Below are positions 7,856 through 16,098 of a stretch of 34,626 nt of DNA, piece after piece. Every line of letters begins with the position of its first letter. Position 1 is the first letter of the stretch. The position numbers were made by a program, and so were the translations under genes. The notes under the pieces are model-generated. The model worked only from the letters and a program-made list of their open reading frames with translations. It was not told where the DNA came from and made no database searches. This stretch comes from JBMOLL01 sp049325415 (GTDB taxonomy: Bacteria > Bacteroidota > Bacteroidia > Bacteroidales > GCA-2748055): the NCBI GenBank assembly GCA_049325415.1, contig JBMOLL010000123.1, forward strand, positions 1 through 34,626, written 5' to 3'.

Positions 7856-8964
7856 AGCAGCCGGACAATCTTCTCTGCGTTGACCCGGTTCAGATATGGC
7901 TCCAGATTTCTCTTTCTGAAGCGGATATCCTCATCAGTAAAATCGGCCTGCATGAGCTGACCGATCAGGTGTACGGCCTCGTCAGGATCCGATGCCGTAT
8001 GGCAAAGAGCTGCCAGCGGACTTCCTGAGGTCATATCCGGATTTACAATGATATGCCGGCCACTGAACAGGGTGTGAAGCAGTTTCAGTTTGATACCCGT
8101 CGACTGAAATGTGAACAGCAGATGTATATGTGCATGACGGATGAGTTCTCTCATCCTTACCTCGTCCGGATCACCCTCCAGTTTTATGTGAGGATACCTG
8201 GCAGCCAGGGCTGTCAATACCGGAGAAGGTGACTTGCCGGCAATGATCACAGGAATACTGATCCTTGAAAACACCTTTCTGATCAGGAAAGAGGCAGCTT
8301 CAATATTTTCCGCCACCGAAAGATTTCCATGGTATAAGAGGTAATCCCCCCTACCTTTAAGAATGTCGACTTCATCCGAAGGATGAAAGGCTGGTATATG
8401 AACTGCGTTACCGTAGGTCTGTTCAAAATAGTCCGTGTCCTGATCTGAAATTCCCAGCACATAATCGGCATCTGAGATAACAGACTCATACCGGCGAAGC
8501 TTGATCGATTCACTGAAAAGAAAAAACCTGTGAAACAGGTTCCTTTCACTGGCTGCCAGCTTCCTGTAATATTCATGTTCTACATTATGAGCTCTGATCA
8601 CCAGAAGTTTATTTGCAGCCTTTAATCTGTGTAAAAGAAATGTCGAATGAAGACCTTCAAATAATACCGGAAAATGATCATTTAGCACGTTGTTTGGCAT
8701 GATATTTGAATGTCTTGTTACTGTGATGTAGGGTAAACGGTTCAGAAAATAGCGCAGTCCGCTTTTCCTCCGATAATAAAAAACCTTATAGCACAGCGAT
8801 TCGAGTTCTTTGGAAGGCTGGCGGCCGTAGGTGTAGCAATGCAGGATGATCCTGATCCCTTTCTCATGGAGGGCTTTGATCTTATAATAAACATCAATCA
8901 CACCCCCGTAATCGGGAGGATAGGGGACATTGAACGCAATAATATGCAGGAACCTCGTATCCAA
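7840..8964 (-). CDS. Glycosyltransferase, GT4-like
   Basis: A 374-residue cytoplasmic protein. The N-terminal half begins with a beta strand and glycine turn (FNVPYPPDYGG) that suits a GT-B fold acceptor domain, and contains RAHNVEHEYYRKLA, a segment common in bacterial GT4 enzymes of surface-polysaccharide synthesis. The C-terminal half has LLYHGNLSVAENIEA and, later, a GIKLKLLHTLFSGRHIIV segment corresponding to the nucleotide-sugar binding region; the usual EX7E glutamates are not obvious. It probably transfers a sugar to a lipid- or protein-linked glycan; donor and acceptor cannot be told. It stands alone, convergent with the small membrane gene at 7628-7855. Confidence 0.85.
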   Translation of the reverse strand: MDTRFLHIIAFNVPYPPDYGGVIDVYYKIKALHEKGIRIILHCYTYGRQPSKELESLCYKVFYYRRKSGLRYFLNRLPYITVTRHSNIMPNNVLNDHFPVLFEGLHSTFLLHRLKAANKLLVIRAHNVEHEYYRKLAASERNLFHRFFLFSESIKLRRYESVISDADYVLGISDQDTDYFEQTYGNAVHIPAFHPSDEVDILKGRGDYLLYHGNLSVAENIEAASFLIRKVFSRISIPVIIAGKSPSPVLTALAARYPHIKLEGDPDEVRMRELIRHAHIHLLFTFQSTGIKLKLLHTLFSGRHIIVNPDMTSGSPLAALCHTASDPDEAVHLIGQLMQADFTDEDIRFRKRNLEPYLNRVNAEKIVRLLYRGG

Positions 8965-9088
8965 GTTAAACCTTTGGCCTTTTGTTTCGTCTAAAATAAA
9001 AAAGTTCCCGGACCTGAATGGTGATTTGAGGAATTATTTTTTGAGGCTCCCTGCGTAAGGCAGATGCAGAGCGGAAAATGTGGAGAAC

Positions 9089-9129
9089 TATCTGATTTTA
9101 ACGTTTTTTAAGGAAAAAATAATCGGATA
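9089..9129. repeat. Extended imperfect hairpin
   Basis: TATCTGATT (9089-9097) pairs with AATCGGATA (9121-9129) with one G-U pair. An inner stem of six T (9104-9109) with six A (9114-9119) closes over AAGG. No T-run follows on either strand, so it does not look like an intrinsic terminator. Confidence 0.45.
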
Positions 9130-9286
9130 AATGTAACAAAAAAACTCCGGGTGCGTTTAAATGGTAAAGATCTTTGAATTCGCAGACTGATTGTAAAAGT
9201 TAGAAGTAGAAAATATGATCGGTCATCGTTAAATAGTATAGGTTTAGTTTCTTTTCATAGATTTAGTTTTAGGGTTAGTTTAGTTT

Positions 9287-9324
9287 ATAGCACCCCGGGA
9301 AGCGTCTCGGGGTGCTATTTTTTT
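9287..9324 (+). terminator. Strong intrinsic terminator without an upstream gene
   Basis: ATAGCACCCCG (9287-9297) pairs perfectly with CGGGGTGCTAT (9308-9318), and two more pairs can form inside over a six-base loop. T residues run from 9318 to 9324. The nearest plus-strand gene ends at 7855, and the gene between lies on the minus strand, so this terminator probably ends an untranslated transcript. Confidence 0.85.
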
Positions 9325-9379
9325 ATCCGGCAGCCCGGAAGGTAAAGCGATTTTACCATTTGCCGAAGCTGATTATTGC

Positions 9380-9387
9380 TATATTTG
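9380..9387 (+). promoter_or_regulatory. Promoter for argS (-7 element with -33 partner)
   Basis: TATATTTG matches TAnnTTTG. A TTTG lies at 9359-9362, 17 bases upstream, a reasonable -33 element. The argS ATG is 20 bases downstream. Confidence 0.65.
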
Positions 9388-9406
9388 CACACCAAAAAGC
9401 TTGATA

Positions 9407-11191
9407 ATGGTTTCAGTAGAGCAGCTTATTACAAAAGAGGTATCGGATGTCCTGAAAAAGTTGTGGTCTGCGTCCGAAGACTGTGAAAAACTGGTTCAGG
9501 TCCAGAAAACAAGAAAGGAGTTCTCGGGCGATTATACCGTGGTGGTCTTTCCGTTCCTGAAATATTCAAAAAATACACCTGATGCCACGGCTGAGATGAT
9601 CGGCAGGGAACTCAGTAAGAAAATGGTACTGCTCGACAGTTATAATGTGATCAAAGGCTTTCTGAATCTGAAATTGAGTTCATCTTACTGGTTCACCTTT
9701 TTGAAAGAGGTTTCAGGATCTGAGGATTATGGTATAAAAAAAGCATCGAAAGATGCGCCGACCATTATGGTTGAGTATTCCTCTCCGAATACAAATAAGC
9801 CGCTTCATCTCGGACATATAAGAAATAATCTGCTCGGCTATTCTCTCTCCAATATTCTCGGGGCTAATGGTTATAATGTGATAAAGGTTAACCTGGTCAA
9901 TGACCGGGGGATCCATATCTGTAAATCCATGATTGCCTGGCTGAAATATGGCAACGGGGAAACGCCCGAATCGACCGGGATGAAAGGGGATCACCTGGTA
10001 GGCAAGTACTACGTGGTATTCGACAAAAAATACAAAGAGGAGATTAATGCCCTGATGAGCAAGGGGATGGGGCAGAAGGAAGCCGAGAACAACGCTCCGA
10101 TTATGGTGGAGGCCAGAGAAATGCTGGTGAAATGGGAAGCTGATGATCCGGCTGTGAGGGAGCTGTGGGAAAAAATGAACGGATGGGTTTATCGCGGTTT
10201 CGATGAAACCTATAACAGGATGGGCGTCTCTTTCGACCGCTTTTATTATGAATCGGAAACCTATAAATTGGGACGCAATATCATCCTCGACGGACTCTCA
10301 CGAGGCATTCTGCAACGCAGGGACGACGGATCGGTATGGGCCGATCTGACCGATGAAGGACTGGATCAGAAACTGCTCCTGCGTTCCGATGGCACCTCCG
10401 TTTACATGACCCAGGATGTTGGCACGGCTCATCAGCGCTTTACCGAATATAATATCGACCAGCATATCTACGTGGTGGGAAATGAGCAGAACTATCATTT
10501 CCAGGTTCTGACCCTGGTGCTGAAAAAACTCGGGTTCGGCTGGGCCGATAAGATCCACCACCTTTCCTATGGCATGGTGGAACTGCCCGAGGGCAAAATG
10601 AAATCCCGCGAAGGAACCGTGGTGGACGCCGATGATCTGATTGATGAAATGGAAACGACAGCCAGAACCATGTCGGAGGAACTTGGTAAACTGGGTGACT
10701 ATCCGGAAGAAGAAAGGAAGAGAATCTATCGCCTGGTAGGCAGCGCCGCCCTCAAATATTTCATTCTGAAGGTCGATCCGAAGAAAAACATGACCTTTGA
10801 TCCCAGGGAATCCATCGACTTTAACGGGAATACCGGTCCGTTTATCCAGTATACCTATGCCCGGATCATGAGCGTTCTGAGAAAGGCGGAAGCTTTGCCT
10901 TCATTTCCGGCCGAAATGGTCCTGAACGATAAAGAGATAGAATTGATCAAACTGATCTACGACTATCCGGAAACGATTCGGGCAGCCGGTGAAACATACA
11001 ACCCTTCTCAGATCGCCAATTATCTCTACGACCTGTCCAAGGAATTCAATCAGTTTTATCACGATTACAGCATCCTGAGTGCTGAAGACGAAGCCGTGAA
11101 AGATTTCAGATTGCAGATGACAGCCATTACCGGTGATATTATCAGGTCGGGTATGGCCCTGCTGGGTATCGGGGTGCCTGAAAGGATGTGA
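9407..11191 (+). CDS. argS: Arginyl-tRNA synthetase
   Basis: A 594-residue class I aminoacyl-tRNA synthetase that charges tRNA-Arg with arginine. The N-terminal additional domain is followed by the SPNTNKPLHLGHIRNN region with the HIGH-type motif at about 134-137, and GKMKSREGTVV is the KMSKS-type loop. The C-terminal anticodon-binding domain is present, with the YTYARIMSVLRKA and FNQFYHDYSIL segments. The ATG at 9407 is preferred over a TTG two codons upstream. It is transcribed alone from the promoter at 9380 and converges on folD, with two bases between the stop codons. Confidence 0.97.
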   Translation: MVSVEQLITKEVSDVLKKLWSASEDCEKLVQVQKTRKEFSGDYTVVVFPFLKYSKNTPDATAEMIGRELSKKMVLLDSYNVIKGFLNLKLSSSYWFTFLKEVSGSEDYGIKKASKDAPTIMVEYSSPNTNKPLHLGHIRNNLLGYSLSNILGANGYNVIKVNLVNDRGIHICKSMIAWLKYGNGETPESTGMKGDHLVGKYYVVFDKKYKEEINALMSKGMGQKEAENNAPIMVEAREMLVKWEADDPAVRELWEKMNGWVYRGFDETYNRMGVSFDRFYYESETYKLGRNIILDGLSRGILQRRDDGSVWADLTDEGLDQKLLLRSDGTSVYMTQDVGTAHQRFTEYNIDQHIYVVGNEQNYHFQVLTLVLKKLGFGWADKIHHLSYGMVELPEGKMKSREGTVVDADDLIDEMETTARTMSEELGKLGDYPEEERKRIYRLVGSAALKYFILKVDPKKNMTFDPRESIDFNGNTGPFIQYTYARIMSVLRKAEALPSFPAEMVLNDKEIELIKLIYDYPETIRAAGETYNPSQIANYLYDLSKEFNQFYHDYSILSAEDEAVKDFRLQMTAITGDIIRSGMALLGIGVPERM

Positions 11192-11193
11192 TC

Positions 11194-12069
11194 CTAACGG
11201 TAAATGCTTTTCTTTGCAGCCAGCAGCGTGTTGTGAAGTAAGCCCACGCGTGTCATGGGGCCCACTCCTCCGGGCACCGGTGTGATAAAGGAACATTTTC
11301 CGGCTACCTCATTATATTCCACGTCACCTTTCAGCCGGAATCCGCTTTTGGTTTCCGTACTCGGAACCCGGGTAGTGCCCACATCTATTACAACGGCACC
11401 TTCTTTTACCATGTCCCCTTTGATGAAACCCGGGGAACCCAATGCAGCAATTATAATATCGGCAGCCAGACAAAGCTCCTTCAGGTTTTTCGTGCGGCTG
11501 TGTGCGACTGTGACCGTGGCATCCGATCCCTTCTGCGAAAGAAGGATGCTCATAGGACGGCCGACAATATTACTCCGCCCAACCACCACACAGTTTTTTC
11601 CGGAAGTTTCGATACCGTACCTGCGAATCAGTTCCATGATCCCAAAGGGAGTGGCAGAGATGAAAGATGGCAGACCGATAACCGTCCGGCCCACATTAAC
11701 AGGATGAAAGCCGTCCACATCCTTCCTGGGGTCGATGGCTTCAATTACCCGTTGCTCCCTGATATGAGAGGGAAGGGGCAATTGTACAATAAAACCATCA
11801 ATATCAGGATTTTCGTTAAACCGGTTTATCTGGGATAACAATTCTTCCTCCCTTACATCGTCTTCAAATCTGACCAGGGTCGAAACAAAACCAACTTCCT
11901 CACAATCCTTGATTTTGTGCGCAACATAGGATTCACTGCCTCCGTCATGACCCACAAGGATGGCGGCGAGGTGCGGACGTTTCATTCCAGCATCGACAAG
12001 TTTCCTGGTTTCCTGCGCAATCTCTGCTTTTATTACAGCTGAAGTGGTTTTTCCGTCAATGATCTGCAT
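11194..12069 (-). CDS. folD: Methylenetetrahydrofolate dehydrogenase/cyclohydrolase FolD
   Basis: A 291-residue cytoplasmic enzyme that converts 5,10-methylene-THF to 10-formyl-THF by NADP-dependent oxidation and then hydrolysis. The active-site pair Tyr48 and Lys52 (ESYVAHK), the FIVQLPLP segment, the dinucleotide-binding VVGRSNIVGRP and the C-terminal PVPGGVGPMT are all present. Length matches the family. It lies 11 bases downstream of ffh on the same strand, and both probably share the ffh promoter. Confidence 0.97.
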   Translation of the reverse strand: MQIIDGKTTSAVIKAEIAQETRKLVDAGMKRPHLAAILVGHDGGSESYVAHKIKDCEEVGFVSTLVRFEDDVREEELLSQINRFNENPDIDGFIVQLPLPSHIREQRVIEAIDPRKDVDGFHPVNVGRTVIGLPSFISATPFGIMELIRRYGIETSGKNCVVVGRSNIVGRPMSILLSQKGSDATVTVAHSRTKNLKELCLAADIIIAALGSPGFIKGDMVKEGAVVIDVGTTRVPSTETKSGFRLKGDVEYNEVAGKCSFITPVPGGVGPMTRVGLLHNTLLAAKKSIYR

Positions 12070-12080
12070 GCTGCTTTGTT

Positions 12081-13421
12081 TTATCTTTTTCTCATCATAT
12101 TGGCGGCTGCCGCCCGACTCATTGCCTTGCCCTTGTTACCGGTCATCATCTTCATCATCCTCCGGGTCTCTTCAAATTGCTTGAGCAGCCTGTTGATGTC
12201 AGCCACGGTTGTACCGCTGCCTGAAGATATCCTTTTCCTCCTTGTTCCGTTCAGCAATTGCGGATTTGCCCTTTCCTCCGGTGTCATCGAAGAGATAATG
12301 GCTTCAATACCCTTGAAGGCATTATCATCCATGTCAAGGTCCTTTATTGCCTTACCAACACCTGGGATCATCGAAGCAAGGTCCTTGATGTTACCCATTT
12401 TCTTGATCTGCTGGATCTGAGACATGAAATCGTTGAAGTCGAACTGGTTCTTGGCAATCTTTTTCTGCAGCTTACGGGCTTCCTCCGCATCAAACTGTTC
12501 CTGTGCCTTTTCCACCAGGGAGACAATGTCGCCCATCCCGAGGATCCTGTCTGCCATTCGGCTGGGATAAAAGACATCCAGGGCATCCATTTTCTCCCCC
12601 GTACCCACGAATTTTATGGGCTTCGAAACGACCGAACGTATTGAAAGCGCAGCACCACCACGGGCATCACCATCGAGCTTGGTCAGAACCACTCCGTCGA
12701 AATCAAGTCGGTCGTTAAACTCTTTGGCAGTGTTTACAGCATCCTGACCGGTCATGGAATCAACAACGAAAAGGATCTCATGCGGGCTGACCGCGTCCTT
12801 GATGGCGGCTATCTCCTTCATCATCTGCTCGTCAACGGCAAGACGGCCCGCGGTATCGATGATCACCGTATTGTTTCCCTTCAGTTTTGCTTCACGAATG
12901 GCAGCTTTGGCAATTTTTACAGGATCGTTGTTCCCCGCTTCCGTATAAACCGGCATGCCGGTTTGCTCACCAAGCACCTTTAACTGCTCAATAGCTGCAG
13001 GACGGTATACGTCACCGGCAACAAGGAGCGGATTGCGGCCTTTTTTGTTTTTGAGATAAACAGCCAGTTTACCGGTGAAGGTGGTTTTACCCGAACCCTG
13101 CAGACCGGCGATCAGAATGACTGTCGGGTTTCCTTTTAGATTGATTTCCTCGTGCTCTCCACCCATCAGCTGAACAAGGTGGTCGTGAACAATCTTCACC
13201 ATCATCTGGCTGGGCTTCACGGCAGCCAGGATCTTCTGGCCTATGGCAGCCTCCTTAACTTCATCCGTAAATTGCTTGGCAATCTTATAGTTAACGTCTG
13301 CGTCAAGCAAAGCCTTTCTTACATCCTTAAGCGTTTCGGCAACGTTAATCTCGGTGATACTTCCCTGGCCCTTCAGGATCTTGAAGGACTGTTCCAGTCT
13401 TTCTGATAAACTCTCAAACAT
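12081..13421 (-). CDS. ffh: Signal recognition particle protein Ffh (SRP54)
   Basis: A 446-residue GTPase that binds signal peptides on ribosomes and 4.5S RNA, and delivers chains to FtsY at the membrane. The N-domain helices are followed by the G domain with P-loop GLQGSGKTT (106-114), the AGDVYRPAA insertion motif, DTAGR, and TKLDGDARGG. The methionine-rich M domain occupies the last 140 residues. An upstream GTG at 13442 would lie in the candidate promoter, so the ATG at 13421 is the better start. folD follows directly. Confidence 0.97.
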   Translation of the reverse strand: MFESLSERLEQSFKILKGQGSITEINVAETLKDVRKALLDADVNYKIAKQFTDEVKEAAIGQKILAAVKPSQMMVKIVHDHLVQLMGGEHEEINLKGNPTVILIAGLQGSGKTTFTGKLAVYLKNKKGRNPLLVAGDVYRPAAIEQLKVLGEQTGMPVYTEAGNNDPVKIAKAAIREAKLKGNNTVIIDTAGRLAVDEQMMKEIAAIKDAVSPHEILFVVDSMTGQDAVNTAKEFNDRLDFDGVVLTKLDGDARGGAALSIRSVVSKPIKFVGTGEKMDALDVFYPSRMADRILGMGDIVSLVEKAQEQFDAEEARKLQKKIAKNQFDFNDFMSQIQQIKKMGNIKDLASMIPGVGKAIKDLDMDDNAFKGIEAIISSMTPEERANPQLLNGTRRKRISSGSGTTVADINRLLKQFEETRRMMKMMTGNKGKAMSRAAAANMMRKR

Positions 13422-13441
13422 ACTTGCTGTTTTTTCCGGCA

Positions 13442-13449
13442 CAAAAATA
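13442..13449 (-). promoter_or_regulatory. Candidate -7 promoter element for ffh-folD
   Basis: TATTTTTG on the minus strand matches TAnnTTTG and lies 20 bases before the ffh ATG, implying a leader of about 14 bases. Confidence 0.6.
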
Positions 13450-13488
13450 GGTAAAAAACACAGAAATCAGAAGATGCAGACGACAGGA

Positions 13489-13532
13489 AATACAAAACGG
13501 CAATCCTCAATGAGAATTACCGCCTTTGTATT
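13489..13532. terminator. Long imperfect palindrome, possible terminator after the LVIVD gene
   Basis: AATACAAA (13489-13496) pairs with TTTGTATT (13525-13532). Inside it, CGG, AAT and CTCA pair in turn with TGAG, ATT and CCG, separated by single mismatches, giving a nearly continuous stem. It lies between the stop of the LVIVD-repeat gene and the ffh promoter on the minus strand. The 3' side on that strand reads TTTTGTATTTCC, only weakly U-rich, so a terminator is plausible but not certain. Confidence 0.45.
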
Positions 13533-13589
13533 GCTGGCTGAATCTTATTTAACGTTCCCTTCTGTAAGACAACGATGGATTTTTTCAGC

Positions 13590-14882
13590 TTACTCTTCAG
13601 GACTGACGACCGGAATATTTCCAATAAGCGAGATGTTTTCGACATCTGATTTATCATAGATATAAAAACCGTCATCCCCGGTAAGGAACAACAGATCGCC
13701 TGCCAGAATAATATCCCTGGAGTGGAAATCGGGGAAAAGCGCTATCCGGTTGTCATCAATATGCAGTTTGTCAGTAATATCATACACCTTCATGCCAAAA
13801 TCGCCTTCACAAACAAATAAGTGGTTTCCGTCCACCGCCAGGCCAAAGGGTTCCTGCATCTCAAATTCTGCAATCCTTACCGGGTTGTACTTGTCGGAAA
13901 TGTCAACCACATCCAGTTCGTTGATGGTTCCGCCGCAGAAATTGCCGGCCCTGAGGGTTATGTAGGCATAGTTTCCGCTGACCACCACCGGGTCGCAACT
14001 GGTGAAATGCTGGTAAGTGGATTTCTTTGCCGGTACCGCCGGGTTTGTCAGGCTCAGAATATGCATCCCCGACGAGGCACCGATATACATATACCCGCCG
14101 GTAATAAACATGGTTTCAAGGTCCCAGCTGATATACTGCTTGTCAACGACAACCGGCTCAGGTGACTGGCTGATATCTATCGTTTGCAGGTTCGACCTGT
14201 CCTGCAAAAGATAAAGGTACTTGTCGTAGGTGAGAAATGATGCCATTGAACCGGCAACACCGTATTCTGAGGATGACGAAGGAGAGGAGTAATAACCCAT
14301 CCCCCTTGAATTGGACAGTTCTGCATAATCATAATATATAGGCCATGGATAATAATTGGGATAGACCTCCCGCTTAATTTCCTTAACCTCCCAACCGGTC
14401 ACCACTCCTTTTTCCTTGTCGATCTCATCGACCGGGTAATTAATGTCATATTCAGGCAGGGTATAATTGAGAATCTCTTTTAATCGTCCGCTTTCCGAAG
14501 GCTGACCGGGATCCGAGATATCGATCAGCACCAGGTCAATATAACTGTCGGCGTAAAGAATGTCTCCCTTTATGGCCATGGATATATTTCCGGGGATGCT
14601 GATAAAACTGATTTCCGAAGGATCGGCCGGATCAGCGATATCAATAATATGGATGCCTTCCCTGTACTCATTGATGAACATGTAATGATCCTTGAAATAG
14701 ATGGCACCGGGCTGGTTGAGTTCCCTCGAAGCTGAAACACTTACCGCGCTCCTCAGATCGTCGTACGACATATAAACCGGTACGTTGGCTGTAAAGGTCA
14801 TAAAGGTTCTGTCCTGGCAGGATTTTGTCAAAAGAAAAGCCGGTAAACAGAGGATCAGGGTAAAAATGTTTCCTTTTTTCAT
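13590..14882 (-). CDS. LVIVD-repeat beta-propeller lipoprotein
   Basis: A 430-residue protein with a signal ending in Ser-Cys (Cys22), so it is probably an outer-membrane lipoprotein. The mature chain has repeated units of the LVIVD type, such as GIHIIDIADPADPSEIS, LVLIDISDPGQPSESG, LQTIDISQSPEP and ELDVVDISDKYNPVRIA, spaced about 40-60 residues apart as blades of a propeller. An insert rich in Tyr, Pro and Ser lies around residues 170-205. The family is common in Bacteroidota, and its role is unknown beyond probable binding or surface display. It is transcribed away from the barrel-like gene at 15004. Confidence 0.88.
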   Translation of the reverse strand: MKKGNIFTLILCLPAFLLTKSCQDRTFMTFTANVPVYMSYDDLRSAVSVSASRELNQPGAIYFKDHYMFINEYREGIHIIDIADPADPSEISFISIPGNISMAIKGDILYADSYIDLVLIDISDPGQPSESGRLKEILNYTLPEYDINYPVDEIDKEKGVVTGWEVKEIKREVYPNYYPWPIYYDYAELSNSRGMGYYSSPSSSSEYGVAGSMASFLTYDKYLYLLQDRSNLQTIDISQSPEPVVVDKQYISWDLETMFITGGYMYIGASSGMHILSLTNPAVPAKKSTYQHFTSCDPVVVSGNYAYITLRAGNFCGGTINELDVVDISDKYNPVRIAEFEMQEPFGLAVDGNHLFVCEGDFGMKVYDITDKLHIDDNRIALFPDFHSRDIILAGDLLFLTGDDGFYIYDKSDVENISLIGNIPVVSPEE

Positions 14883-14915
14883 GGTCGGGAATGATTAGGT
14901 TTTGCTGCTAAGATG

Positions 14916-14953
14916 AAGAAATATTTCTTTCGGTTGCGTCACTGAACGCAACC
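14916..14953. promoter_or_regulatory. Two palindromes in the divergent intergenic region
   Basis: AAGAAATATTTCTT (14916-14929) is a perfect 14-base palindrome. Two bases later GGTTGCGT (14932-14939) is repeated inverted as ACGCAACC (14946-14953) over six bases. Both lie in the 121 bases between two divergent genes, where an operator could control both. No consensus promoter element was found here. Confidence 0.4.
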
Positions 14954-15003
14954 CGGAACCCTTCTGATCCATCCTGTTGCAGAGAAACGGTAAAACCAGA
15001 CGA

Positions 15004-15738
15004 ATGAAAAAGATCATACTCCTGCTCCAGTTCCTGATTCTGACCGGCATCCTGAATGCACAGAAGACAGACCTCCTCCAGTTAAAGAACGGTTCATTGA
15101 TCAGAGGGTCCATTGAGGAACTGATTCCCGGCGAATCAGTAAGGATCACCGATGGATGCGGTAATTCCTGGGTTTACCGTCTCGACGATGTGGAAAGGAT
15201 AAGCTCGGAGGTGACAGTAGAGGAAAAACAGGAACCTTTGTACAGTGGATTCAGGCAGGGATTGGTGAATATCACCTCCATCGGTGTACTGGCCGGATCG
15301 GTCAGAAATGAGCAGCCAGCACCTTTCAGCATCCAGTCAACCGTGGGTTGGAGACATAATTCCGGAATGTTTTTTGGCGCCGGGGCAGGTATTGAATTTA
15401 TAGGTACCACCTTCTGCCCGTTGTTTGCCGATCTTCGTTACGACTTCAAAGGAGAAGCCGTGACCCCCTGCCTTATCGGCAGAGCCGGATATGCTTTGCC
15501 GCTGCAGGGACAGATTTCGCAGTACGGTGCAAACTACCGGTATTCCGGAGGTGTTCTGGGTGCTGTCGGCATAGGGCTGAAAATCAGGAACCGGACAGGG
15601 CTGGCCTGGGATCTGTCCATGCTCTATCGCTACCAGCAGATCAGTTATTCACTGGCCTACGACTACCAGTCATTTATGAGTACCTACACCGAAAATTACA
15701 ACCGCGTCGAACTGAGGGTTGGACTATATATCGACTAA
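15004..15738 (+). CDS. Secreted protein with outer-membrane-barrel-like C-terminus
   Basis: A 244-residue protein starting at the ATG 15004 (MKKIILLLQFLILTG with cleavage near NAQ at residue 20), preferred over a TTG at 14977. After the signal, residues 25-60 resemble a short Sm-like or SH3-like strand set (LLQLKNGSLIRGSIEEL). The rest alternates aromatic and small residues in amphipathic strands, with many Gly and Tyr, and ends in VELRVGLYID, as expected for a small outer-membrane beta-barrel. No specific family or function is recognised. A strong terminator follows 28 bases after the stop, so it is a single-gene unit. Confidence 0.75.
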   Translation: MKKIILLLQFLILTGILNAQKTDLLQLKNGSLIRGSIEELIPGESVRITDGCGNSWVYRLDDVERISSEVTVEEKQEPLYSGFRQGLVNITSIGVLAGSVRNEQPAPFSIQSTVGWRHNSGMFFGAGAGIEFIGTTFCPLFADLRYDFKGEAVTPCLIGRAGYALPLQGQISQYGANYRYSGGVLGAVGIGLKIRNRTGLAWDLSMLYRYQQISYSLAYDYQSFMSTYTENYNRVELRVGLYID

Positions 15739-15766
15739 GGGGCAGAGTTTAGGTTTTCCTCCCCTG

Positions 15767-15814
15767 AGGTGTGTTCAGCGTTGCCATCCGGCCGATTGAA
15801 CACACCTTTTTTTT
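15767..15814 (+). terminator. Intrinsic terminator
   Basis: AGGTGTGTTCA (15767-15777) pairs perfectly with TGAACACACCT (15797-15807) over a 19-base loop, followed by eight T (15807-15814). It ends transcription of the gene at 15004-15738. Confidence 0.88.
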
Positions 15815-15999
15815 CAGGGTGTACAGACCAAAGAACTGCTCTTTCATTTCAGGTTTTGCATCTTTCCGGTTTTCAGATTTTTGCCCGATAAAAAGGTCTT
15901 CCGACTTACTATTCGCTTGCCAGGTAACCGGCGAACAAAACAGCTCCATTTTTTATTATAAGTTAACAGTCTCCTGCTTGCCGATCCTGCAGCTTTGGA

Positions 16000-16007
16000 T
16001 AACTTTG
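16000..16007 (+). promoter_or_regulatory. Candidate upstream -7 element
   Basis: TAACTTTG matches TAnnTTTG. If used, the transcript would carry a leader of about 85 bases with the small hairpin at 16032-16048 before the TPR gene. Confidence 0.35.
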
Positions 16008-16069
16008 CATATGTAAGCTTCTCCGGCAGGACTGTCACATGGTGGCAGGGGCAGAGTGCGGTTTTTTTA

Positions 16070-16077
16070 TATCTTTG
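16070..16077 (+). promoter_or_regulatory. Promoter -7 element for the TPR-comA-popT-aroE run
   Basis: TATCTTTG, preceded by a T-run and followed by GCAC, is the common form of Bacteroidota promoters and lies 21 bases before the ATG at 16099. Confidence 0.6.
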
Positions 16078-16098
16078 CACATTCTTAGTCGAAAAGAG

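Larger units (their letters stand above)
8965..9406. other. 442-base gene-free interval between glycosyltransferase and argS
   Basis: No plausible protein gene was found on either strand. The interval holds an extended hairpin at 9089-9129, an AT-rich tract from about 9231 to 9286 with repeated TTTAGTTT, a strong intrinsic terminator at 9287-9324 and an argS promoter at 9380-9387. The arrangement suggests a short untranslated RNA of perhaps 100-250 bases ending at the terminator. GATCTTTG at 9169-9176 differs from the -7 consensus at one base and could be its promoter. Confidence 0.5.
15815..16098. other. Gene-free leader region before the TPR gene
   Basis: Together with the terminator this makes a 360-base interval without a gene. 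It contains two TAnnTTTG matches (16000-16007 and 16070-16077). Between them CTGTCAC (16032-16038) pairs with GTGGCAG (16042-16048) with one U-G pair, and seven T lie at 16062-16068. The hairpin and T-run are 13 bases apart, so this is at best a weak terminator. Nothing else is evident in 15815-15999. Confidence 0.4.

Noticed and set aside
9161..9232. Very short reading frames (nine and five codons) as a leader peptide for argS attenuation
   Set aside because: Only one arginine codon is present, the peptides do not overlap the terminator, and argS has its own promoter after it.
8965..9406. T-box leader for argS
   Set aside because: No T-box consensus sequence is present, and these leaders are not expected in Bacteroidota.
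15749..15949. A 66-residue minus-strand reading frame
   Set aside because: It runs through the terminator at 15767-15814 and has no recognisable features.
16039..16098. N-terminal extension of the TPR protein
   Set aside because: It would be translated through the promoter -7 element at 16070-16077 and adds no TPR-like sequence.
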